Source: Pseudonocardia autotrophica
GTDB lineage: Bacteria; Actinomycetota; Actinomycetes; Mycobacteriales; Pseudonocardiaceae
Direction: 5' to 3'
DNA: 64,000 bases
NCBI RefSeq assembly: GCF_003945385.1
Contig: NZ_AP018920.1
Coordinates: forward strand, 2,232,001-2,296,000
The notes under the pieces are model-generated. The model made no database searches. It was not told the origin of the DNA and saw only the letters and a program-made list of their open reading frames with translations. The translations under genes were made by a program, and so were the position numbers. Shown one piece after another: positions 62,601 to 64,000 of this stretch. The stretch's first letter is position 1, and each line of letters begins with the position of its first letter.

Positions 62601-64000
62601 GCGGGCCGCGACGACGCCCTGGCGATTCGCGGGCGGGCTCGACCGGCTGCGAGCCGGGGGAGTCCCGGTGCGGGTCCGTGCCGACCTGGTGCGGGCCCTC
62701 GGGGACGGTGCGCTGTCCCCGGCCGAGGCGGGCTGGGTGTTCGATGGCGTTCGCCGTCCGACCGGCATGACCGGGCGGCAGCTGGTCTCCCGGCTGGCCG
62801 ACCGGGCCGGGGTGTCCTGGACCCGCGGGCAGCGCGAGCTGCTGCGGCAGGGACTGCGGCCCGGTGCGGCTGAGCAGCCCACGACGGGCGGTGCGGCACC
62901 GGCGTCGGCCACGGCACCGGCGGAACGGGTGGCCCGCTCCGGCCCGGACCGTCCCCGGAGCCGGTGGACGACGACGGTGCTCGTCACCGGCGGGGTCCTG
63001 GTCGCGGGCGCCGTCGCGGCCGGCGTCAGCGCAGGTGCGGTGCCCGCCACGGCGCTGGCCGGGGTGCTGATGGTGCCCCCCGGCGTGCTCGCCCGACTCA
63101 CCCGGCTCGCCCGGAGCGTCCAGGGCTCAGCCCGCGCCGCGGCGGCCACGATCCGTACCGCGGTCGGCACGGCGGTCGGCACTGTCGCCGGTACAGCGGC
63201 GGGCAGGGTGGTCGGCGCCTTCGTCGGCGCGGCGGGCAGGGCCGGCACGGCGGGCGTTGCTGCGGCGGGCAGGGCCGTGGAGGCTGCCCCGGGGCGGCTG
63301 TCGCGCGGGGCCGGGAGTGCTCGGGTGCTGTCGGTGGTGGTGCTGGAGCACCTCGCGGTCGGAACGGGTCTCCGGCCGGTGCTCGGGGCCGGTCCGGCGA
63401 CGGCCGGGCTGTGGGAGCGCTGGCCGCTGGAGTGGACCCCGCAGTGGTGGGCGACGGTGGCCCGGGATCGGGTCGTCACCGGGGCGCGGCTCTGGAGACG
63501 GCTTGCGACGTGGGCGGGCGCCACGACCACCGGGCTGGTCTGGACGGCCGGGGGTTCCGGGGTGCTGCTCGGGACCGGCGGGACGCTGATCCAGACGCTG
63601 CCGGCTGCCGCGGGACTGGCCGCGTTTCAGATCCGCGGGACCTTCTACGCGTTCGAGTCGTGGCTGTCGCAGCAGCGGCGAGCGGCGACGGCGCGTGCGA
63701 TGTTGATCGCGGCGACGGTGACGGTGAACCTTCCCCAGCAGGTCCACGGAGCGCTCGACCTGGCCCGCACGGGCGTGGACCGGACGATCTCCGGCATGTT
63801 CGCGCTGGTCAGCGTCACCATCGTGACCTCGTTGAGCCGGACCGCGACCGACCTGTGGGACGACGGGAGCCGGCCGCGCGGTGCCGGGGCGGGCTGGGAG
63901 CGCGCGCTGGCCCGCGCCGACCTGGTGGGGGCCGCGACGATGGTCGCGGCGATCCCGGTGATGGTGTTCGCGGCGTTCACCCAGCCCGGCACGGTGCCGG
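41686..64000 (+). CDS. Giant multidomain membrane/surface protein, 3'-incomplete (>7,400 residues)
   Basis: Codons 1-7,438 are open without a stop and the gene leaves the window. Start ATG at 41686 has GGAG eight bases upstream and yields a basic N-terminus plus one membrane helix (residues ~12-37, LGVLLSIVLRATLVAAVVLG). Order of parts: Lys/Ser/Asp/Gly stalk (56-305); helical Arg/Glu/Ala-rich segment with KKVADxxDRxEKK repeats (300-780); Asp/Arg/Trp/Gly-rich tract (~780-870); Cys-pair array (1019-3429); helical segment (~3440-3900); hydrophobic domain (~3920-4160); Pro/Gly/Ala linker (to ~4465); coiled coils (~4700-5050); two membrane helices (~5146-5225); coiled coil; amidohydrolase domain (~5640-6130); several membrane helices (~6300-6630, 7090 onward) with helical repeats between. 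No ketosynthase, adenylation, WXG/LXG or autotransporter motif. Function unknown; a cell-envelope machine with an enzymatic domain is inferred. Confidence 0.9.
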   Translation, partial: MGRTDMIGRGRLGVLLSIVLRATLVAAVVLGGVATAWLLAPAEPVRSVEIERLASDSGDSGSDEKKPDGDSAKKSDSKKSDEKSTGKSESEKKSDGKSDKKSDGKSESSSDKKSDGKSGEKSDEKPNGESAESGESTKSGKSGEESGKKSDGDTGKKSGDPGAKSDKNSDGGSGKKSGDAGGKSDKKSNAKAEKKSDGKSTKKSGAESGEKSPGKSEKNSAGDSDKRSDGKSTTTSDVKAEKKSDSKSTKKPGGESGKKSGGKAAEKPGGESGKKSAGESGRNSDGTSEKRSGGTSEKKVADTIDRVEKKVADKTDRIEKKVAEKQERAAKKTADTIERIERKTSGGSDGATATAVRDAVASALKAGDSVTAEALAEARRDAERAVSGGVTVTGERDETRHASAAGEKNSAEATRDRATELRDEVLRRVIERVSGGDRERASDAAGAAGVADGGRITAEARKSVEHASQQVSQSVERAVTAQRQHGGHDEQSAASKRALELTGRIVESALDRDGRADEWTRAADEATRAATHRAAELIDRTAAAGLPEGAIARIERGVERAVEDAVRAGRELAKGELIDGVTTEGISADIVARLAKDVERTTGDAVRAGRERAPDTAELIESARAGGLSEEAVARLEKSVERATEGATMAGTRLETELTAAVQRAILDRGPHTADGVAAVLDGVGRHAEARIQRALDESTADGHTAGVSDAGNRSAGERILKELRAAGFDASRWEWAIERHAGRAMSSVLDLDGAQWFHLRDAVDRADRVRHAVDRADRGGDGSGRTGRDWSEASDRGWSDRDWGRADWDRADWDRADWDRAERGRADRGRADRDRNGDRADRYRNADGDRVEREGDRAGRDGRGSGEYGEQRELVRGAVQNAHGDADRSGASTDESVRAIREGLAQARAAADQAFERAGAVAERHGAAAADAVIDIAQGAVDAGLRLAERILSANLGDRPEGAREQSGHHRVPDALLAQRNEEPDRVSPGSDRDDSGVDGPATDLLGESPRARAGLGCAGHGCGDGDSRDGRDELTRDSRGPPFRGWFPDGRYVDDSPEQTERVLDGRLDVEQGRKDLAATKKKVSSGDAKKATYTEAEAEQRRLEQRVDDDAAMLSPERAALVDDVVEGHRELSSTDKKLAAQRKQVTDGTLSQARLDEAEAARDERAREVYDDTDRLAEATGHDTGVDLDGDTAAGCTTSGAFGSCAARAAGELAPGSSGSGANAGSGTGAERDSGADRDGARDAGADRDGARDAGADRDGARDSGADRDGDRDSGVGRGREGDRGADRDPDTAQHLRAGGDTDDVRDCRALRGVSSCGVTAGAGEYEVSASCTLAGSDPRCATRAAHDEAETAKTAANAACDIADGDCRLGSTVDARGATATCTGDGCAGQVSAEQAADRAATGTDRGSETERSASASARCTADEQGCGLRVTASPGDAWTPARAEGAVQCAAEQGCSGRAVVDTDGHVETTPAATEAATTKAASAKAATTEAASAEAARKAATTKAAADAPVTGSTEGSARCEITGGGCQARSASLPGEPAVGQGWFGATGTDRPGRSQADAVIDCTGREDCTGTGRATTKAAGERPVTTEADPATKNKTETKNKTETKNKTETKNKTETKNKTETTASSAPVSRTTSGTADCTVDAGRCTAGSSSDATTPQQNGITTVGTDGADTVSRASSSVDCTAGTQGCTGKGTSSTRSAGAGDRVTDPQTGRITAATTKTATGSASCTTTGGECTQNSVAQTGMRVLPGVITAQLVSSADATGSADCATGDRTCSGAVTSKVGAADASVDDGRAKTSTGGATCTVTGGGCGAETRSQGSTAPEHTLPGQQAGSGPSAVSTSSARVECAPGTPCSGTATSTATSHDPATGALKTTNGRASCSGTGGGCAPQTISVASTGPGAARSLSEDPSQTPAAQRAGASAASASGAALECAPGTVCDGTVRSAASGSDGDRGRGSHGSGSCDGAADGCRALSNSGGSAGPDASVIAPLVEGQSSTNAVVRNSQSSSQSEQGPAGERGAGQGQEQPPAVPPAGSPGAGANVSPSVSGASAWTNASATLDCAGNAGGCRGTVRSAASGTEDPGRAVDTQGARGPPADQSSSNSTCTTSGPACRGTSTSTAGSGQVVADVIVLQRRDAAQQAREAADTAQDRARQADDDAQAATEHARRIADDPGASARERREAVTARTTADEAAATATRQATAADTSATAAEKLARARVTNAPAALSESAATGECAGAGCTATVGAHSRTATPDGAAASDSRSRATCTPGETGCAVQAGASATTDPVARETLSGSTDASAMVDCPDVSCRADAAADTASASVPGGDAAAAIGAARAGQELAAADRTARAAQTKAEQAKKTADASGRATDRAAARLAAAQARQAQEAVDAITVPDTSGDAAAVSLATSSTTCAAGARDCRAVVGSGGSVGLAGGATPMGTTTASASGACESGAGDCPVDARSITVSTDDPGTLAADSRAGTVRAAPGIAHGVANARCTGSGCQAATGGAAAADNAELMAECSGDGCRTRTRAVAVDGPNRARTSSSCVAGGDGACRSSGQAGAAPGAAQVSASCAGTTGSTCRHSYSASSSASDAVAGHRADASARCGASAGSGGGWCATAAFAQAAPGAATAGAECAGSTGSGCRHSYSASSSASDAVAGHRADASARCGTSAGSGGGWCATAAFAQAAPDTATAGAECAGSPGSGCSYRYSASGSASAPGAEARVRGHGSGATGSGWTMVSASAAGTGNYADAAISCAGSAGTACSGHWSVSASDVAGDPARGPGTSWAHARASDSGGLSGRGSSGGWVSAHAYVVENPDGSVDAGTQLGCSNPASCSRYGEAQAATSDRTAETPASYDAPGGYWTAAGAGRCVSTGAGCGVVAWAVAGPGGSGGAQAYGDVDRFTALAGGPSAFVVTAPQLVRPRVEESKKESRNAPGKELPPGKVVNSDGDIVDFEDLGKDEEGAVSYKDENGDILLGVKEAGDKGRSTTCPTPCKAGAELTTGDPDSDTNAEDHPVAGYDPDRDNPHHVSVPVTGGRTDGGKSGSGVHEAAGSGGAGLNTDRKGNTSGWVEGTGRTVDGRTGKTTVFHGTGDAAAPPSTFRMAGPSGQGARTRCEGPCTRSGGSDRNITGKPGADELDAKGDWAEIIDRGRDGSPGQIDFQGAGVFTSAEGDVVTADGRAAVGRGDEITRIRTRGADGSSGSYRIAEGDSGSISLHEGFRFEQTRGARIATLDVDPAEAAALEGHYNIAQSRLIGAQDRLSVVTPDGDGNGGSAECVGDCDHTRPTWAAQPGACANCTISEPLLVRKGQTSDDTAQFSIGHNMYAGTDPEAESGWVDPYGNSARCSIRGGCEIGMDYGPGGGTVCRGEGCHSRLADGRFLKGEGYLLHPVRRKNDDGVTIETNTGFGCRASKQQCVASADLKELGWIADPDPSWMPGLDPDYTRPAQDTGVDRALAEHLGRDDVQPGDPLPPLDLPALDELKKEDPQRYREYQEQLPALTDKQESSAILEVGRTLSSLQTRADAMDEQVPGLKKAIEALSEARANGMSRSEIAPHLKTIDKAAKHDAAMDRERRLIDGISGMYPRGTMSHDESTIGRKPGLPTSAEGLAGLGLDAGGDPIRTPTPAQRDRAAGARIAGMTLIPREKALAEAEADLNRDITARNKAGGSSPSEIAAFDRREKALDEEVHAIGEVRSRIDETQKVTRGLGGERLADRDTLRAHDRAAVDGIGNLKPRLQQWDDLQVEVSDLHADMLASGDPVQQEIAEKHLEPLDRTIGNTYDTIARDHGSRPRFSHLGDLALPSSGRPDVYLATRSVEQRPLVDAVDDRMKRALIDGNAALGRSVPDRRAEVAAQGLETFLAPYREQQKLTGDELDEIPSAAREKVGSEAYRIRIMVEGEDGKVYEGDPVYATGQGADRRYVDRDGGVYDSREDFLDHNDIYDDSSRILTTTDWADPAGSELTTAKGRNYSTWEKSRGYVLMGATVAGAAAVTVGTGGTAAVGAVVLYGTLAYSIGDAGHTLIERRLHEQSLGLGSPVARSAWFQLAGSGLIGGGAIASKLGPRAMAIGNRGTGVVSSTPATVGFRGGMTVFGVAAADQTRQTWAITTDDRYSTGRKARAWGDTVLSWSMLGMPFAMSRAGAALAARRTAPGRPAGGSLPEAPAPTGPRTPAVGAEGTLRSGDLTIPVKVGGWGKGLGGARPNSVDAGRGLPGSVPAMKPAGSGFRPAPGGPRPVNTSGPRTPALIQGRNSTSPSPRTGETGWRPSGAPHAGVSGRTNGAAGSKAPYRFTPAQRFGTRFGWTRQPVSWAYRRLQAGRLALALTVGGPQAAPTGAMAPTGVVRAVEMPGSRSVAAAEATGGPATAGAQPKPAGSGQGAAPGAGTSGAGERAPVGGTGPGRAAPANSDAATVLPGGARAGGPGEGATGKPPVVPAGPGQATTAGDDDPVRTAAEPPTIALRPMEQRRVEEGSSGGRTRPRSGVHGAVAEALALTAPLAESSRGRHDDHIGDLYRAHAQQRAETRQAVVGEQLLRGLPAGHVRDTVASRMRAGSTSLADLAHLYVGSSGLNPASQASAVGRVRWFAAQHGLRAGWSADREAALLGATATALHSGSFAPRAVLTPEQARDWAELTEASRRGDLPAPPSLSVLTGPQTRGVAADVVQRALQLHRDGHAGGAREMLAGFGGVALAEPFQRDQAAVAMELIENWAGTETELRRRLEALTAEAAAAREADRSGWRSRADAVRQRMEDHRARALELRRSATEAQRRAEEASAVAELVTTSPARAVTARIEAERLRAAAEGMRARAAQEQELSALQRDVLESADAYAGYRTGQAPSAVSVAVSDRLEQAREAAARDRDARPVVAATPTWLSRAQQQQLVAWWAESYRLDPQVAALEQLGDRLAADRDRRAVRAGELRSRYQRLQALVAPLHSRLSRPEAHRGRHVSWSREPDARRQIELAEQAGREADRARAVAESVAASLAEVSEASAQARDRRAELRSRWYQSVVLHRQSATHRRGRAGSATAASSFVHRLWGVFPVTTGAPPAWVTDLTLRPAWSDPAQARRLGAQLRALVRGARGDDLDRARMRVAAWAGRHGVDWDAATVEQAVDVLRTPAFAEDRGGARGSSRNAAVLRGAIVLGGALTALVGMQAAPAHSAATTPAVATPSVEQGLTWWQNLPTGALPWATVVAAVTVAVPWARVLSTSVPVADRLRQVVEHSRAELERARSAVAAADDDARFYTREFEVLLGQSVQWLLNPAEAALRGPEALRTEAHRDRIVGALADRGIHVSRVWVDAVAEGAGTGSGVFADSPRALGYAPDRHRSFTRDLELVERRLVELRATRARAVQERDRLRAAWPGAVRTHRGELELAVRAASALGVPAAAAAVLTGWTVAEARAVARGAPAPEPAGGGPGVPQAGSDAGDVQPGPAQDGPGRRNRSADPIRGPPGLGLAGLRGAGRVLRTERDTHRERWNAWQRAETELAASLAERTVALDAFEAAAGGLWAMADAGHAPATDGLDAANRQLRRATRTRDDARIAWDTALRPAVTAAAAGGLPHRIIARAVYGTESASDRVAQIVGRWEPDPTLRLRRVDAVREKTVAVWARGSADLPLLLPDGRLVSRTWLDDYYAGGGELIGVAVDGELTALIGSERLAMFDMADGHYHPIAYDAARGVQGQVESLLNALVAAGIQGVITFHAIPQRGKGFAPAGATNYYAVQAALGPALLYHAPMLQMAGQLQDVLLLDAVRSLPPNLRWRAVMGSVGARMDIPGAQNYLRLLAALNPDEVTMIGETTIAKEIVRTMLSQQGIWTINPEWMAQVERLVTAAGLLRSALQGPDRAEVAAVLPAGLVEVLAGDRSDPRRVAAHLVQTLVAHVDDIRTGLVAAGQRRASDGLLPADRQRALDIYNPHLRELLAAAEELGFLVVLHNDFGLARILSNARMGEAAPDERFGMPLLNLLAEYPKARITLAHLGVGKYTTMTTEHLGVIDGVLRDPRFAHVDFDISWNDLVRHLLTESTVTGRFVELVGAHHRRLHGGSDAVFAQSLAQYSRWAKDMEPIFRLIRSEVGVEAYHDVRHANLERRLLAAQADVWRWAYAQNRDPEFARWRAAALSPARNALVEQWMRRYALEQPGPITGARREAGLPDPGRWWEAEGAAGRQAREAVGWYNAVTPPVAGGKRLRWQLLRHALQVQRTRIASDRAQAKAAQRRRSGLARASDTAELGLVDDAGLPYQVEALVAAHEAGRALLDPGGRTWVLDQVQRTELEQVQDDRGRAALARRTTLRAGLVLTGLAAAVAGAGLGWGWAVLFSVPAPLHYAATSLRGVMTTHRGLYIQLLRVLMESIMERSQSYPDTIRVLTGVMRKYAALDRLVTDEQWAAFERVTNDFEHAATRLWHTRLTESAQSRRQLALTVFSQYIDKASVALGVQAPSLQGLGPAAGLQGKVLNTLQALTYLLNVGYLVPAALAASTLLAAATSWVFVGVTGFFLVQALPAMAWGWAGVDVSQHPFLRKAVHLGAMPLAAAGGVLVVLGGGVAVLPGLLIAGSALYLTQLGATIELDLGRPAPRFGAGANVGLGLGLFGYGLVHLLPAHGAEVLAGGAALLVLNVALSKLDTWRSRRIRGPPSALDPAAGASGPVRTSPAGPHRDRSRERVQPRPQRAGAEAEALLAALRADGLPARVLAALREHAGGHPAVRELGDGVRNLWAAGVSERVLVDLVRLRAGGALAPSVAAWLFDGAPRPGRASARQAVTGLADRHGLRWSRGDREALREALARIRSSDVPDPLQPGTWFTVRSTTGGFGLVPGRESGWQPPVRAAAGGRSGPADLPDLGSGRGAHAAHPAAVAGGHLPGAQAGARPVTAPGRAPGGVSRAAPGGREALEPLEVLRLAGVPAGMLIGLYRTAGGAGSPAEVLASVIIGLRAEGHPVSVLVGELDRLHAAGVPLQVLADALTGLPRAATTPWRFAGGLDRLRAGGVPVRVRADLVRALGDGALSPAEAGWVFDGVRRPTGMTGRQLVSRLADRAGVSWTRGQRELLRQGLRPGAAEQPTTGGAAPASATAPAERVARSGPDRPRSRWTTTVLVTGGVLVAGAVAAGVSAGAVPATALAGVLMVPPGVLARLTRLARSVQGSARAAAATIRTAVGTAVGTVAGTAAGRVVGAFVGAAGRAGTAGVAAAGRAVEAAPGRLSRGAGSARVLSVVVLEHLAVGTGLRPVLGAGPATAGLWERWPLEWTPQWWATVARDRVVTGARLWRRLATWAGATTTGLVWTAGGSGVLLGTGGTLIQTLPAAAGLAAFQIRGTFYAFESWLSQQRRAATARAMLIAATVTVNLPQQVHGALDLARTGVDRTISGMFALVSVTIVTSLSRTATDLWDDGSRPRGAGAGWERALARADLVGAATMVAAIPVMVFAAFTQPGTVP
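41851..42600 (+). repeat. Lys/Ser/Asp/Gly low-complexity stalk of the giant protein
   Basis: About 250 residues built from short degenerate units such as KKSDGKS, ESGKKSG and KSDKKS. No Cys, no aromatic residue, almost no hydrophobic residue. The composition points to an extended, disordered linker directly after the signal-anchor, such as would span the cell wall. Confidence 0.9.
45391..45510 (+). repeat. 30-bp in-frame tandem repeat (4 units)
   Basis: Units at 45391, 45421, 45451 and 45481 encode RD(S/A)GADRDGA; the second and third are identical in DNA. Lies within the Cys-pair region but contains none. Confidence 0.9.
46486..46575 (+). repeat. 18-bp in-frame perfect tandem repeat (5 units)
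   Basis: Five identical copies of ACCAAGAACAAGACCGAG, encoding TKNKTE. Perfect identity implies recent expansion or active slippage; an 18-bp unit keeps the frame. Confidence 0.95.
49456..49833 (+). repeat. 189-bp tandem duplication within Cys-pair array
   Basis: Two successive 189-bp units (49456-49644, 49645-49833) are nearly identical in DNA, each encoding CRHSYSASSSASDAVAGHRA...CG(A/T)SAGSGGGWC... A diverged third copy (CSYRYSASGSAS) begins at 49834. The unit of 63 residues carries two Cys pairs and shows how the array grows. Confidence 0.95.
53440..54160 (+). other. Hydrophobic domain of the giant protein (DUF4781-like, tentative)
   Basis: Residues ~3919-4158. DGGVYDSREDFLDHNDIYDD, then DWADPAGSELTTAKGRNYS, hydrophobic YVLMGATVAGAAAVTVGTGG and AVVLYGTLAYSIGDAG, a HEQSLGLGSPVARSAW segment, and further hydrophobic stretches. 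The order recalls a domain of unknown function (DUF4781) seen in large proteins; this identification is from memory and needs a profile search. First membrane-like region after the Cys array. Confidence 0.45.
55380..62860 (+). repeat. Dispersed helical module of the giant protein
   Basis: At least three copies of a module ending in a tryptophan-containing turn: VRWFAAQHGLRAGWSADREA (55459-), VTGLADRHGLRWSRGDREAL (61984-) and VSRLADRAGVSWTRGQRELL (62788-); a weaker fourth is AAWAGRHGVDWDAATVEQAV (~56994). The last two are preceded by AAWLFDGAPRP and AGWVFDGVRRP. Coordinates give the span holding the copies, not a continuous array. No known domain recognised. Confidence 0.7.
58600..60080 (+). 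other. Amidohydrolase-superfamily domain inside the giant protein
   Basis: Residues ~5640-6130. A set of residues matching the metal site of the amidohydrolase TIM barrel can be read in order: His5677-x-His5679 in MADGHYHPIAY (strand 1), Glu5807 in MIGETTIAKE (strand 4 region), His5943 in FLVVLHNDFG (strand 5), His5986 in ITLAHLGVG (strand 6) and Asp6054 in LHGGSDAVF (strand 8). VDFDISWNDLV is strand 7. Family members hydrolyse amides, lactones or decarboxylate acids. It has coiled coils before and membrane helices after. Confidence 0.8.

Noticed and set aside
41686..64000. Interpretation as a PKS/NRPS megasynthase or a T7SS polymorphic toxin
   Set aside because: No ketosynthase, acyltransferase, adenylation, carrier (GxDS) or condensation motifs were seen, and no WXG/LXG leader. 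The C-terminus is outside the window, so a toxin end cannot be fully excluded.

Overview
The window is very G+C-rich, has tightly packed genes with ATGA/GTGA overlaps and strong third-position G/C bias, and carries actinobacterial hallmarks (duplicated ClpP with a ClgR/PopR-type regulator, PIG-L/methyltransferase fusion, LuxR-type two-component pairs). It most resembles a Pseudonocardia-like member of the Pseudonocardiaceae; that assignment is an inference from content, not a measured match. No rRNA, tRNA, CRISPR array, phage or insertion sequence was recognised.

Layout. 1-12.5 kb is a metabolic/catabolic stretch: the 3' end of a transketolase-type gene coupled to a class III aminotransferase; a convergent five-gene operon (two peptide/nickel-type ABC permeases, a double ABC ATPase, a lipoprotein binding protein, an NtaA/SnaA-type flavin monooxygenase); a repeat-rich 1-kb divergent intergenic region; a ketopantoate-reductase-like gene and a class II aldolase; and a Rieske oxygenase behind a palindromic operator. 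12.7-16.6 kb is a HAD phosphatase followed by a coupled acyl-CoA-dehydrogenase-like / PIG-L-methyltransferase / glycosyltransferase operon. 16.6-28.2 kb is a divergent catabolic cluster: hydantoinase/acetone-carboxylase-like HyuAB on one side; FAD monooxygenase, aryl-AMP ligase, maleate-isomerase-like protein, TetR regulator, VOC-fold enzyme, small unknown protein and alpha/beta hydrolase on the other. Two related palindromes (CGTCGA-N4-TCGACG and CGTCAA-N4-TTGACG) sit on its promoters and suggest one TetR regulon. 28.2-41 kb holds two LuxR-type two-component pairs, a cupin, a molybdopterin oxidoreductase with a CBS protein, DUF899 and DedA-like genes, an HxlR regulator with an expanding 24-bp repeat, an aldo-keto reductase, a ClpP pair whose second member has lost the catalytic serine, a ClgR/PopR-type regulator ending in an ssrA-like tail, and a MetE-like gene.

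41.7-64 kb, over a third of the window, is one open reading frame on the + strand with no stop codon: at least 7,438 codons, running off the right edge. It encodes a mosaic protein: an N-terminal signal-anchor, a Lys/Ser/Asp/Gly stalk, coiled-coil and Arg/Asp/Trp/Gly-rich segments, a roughly 2,400-residue array of regularly spaced cysteine pairs (C-x4-8-C), membrane helices, long coiled coils, a complete-looking amidohydrolase (metal TIM-barrel) domain, further membrane helices and a recurring helical module. Cysteines occur only in the N-terminal half, which suggests that this half is outside the cell and the rest is membrane-bound or cytoplasmic. This giant gene is the strongest candidate here for an undescribed system.
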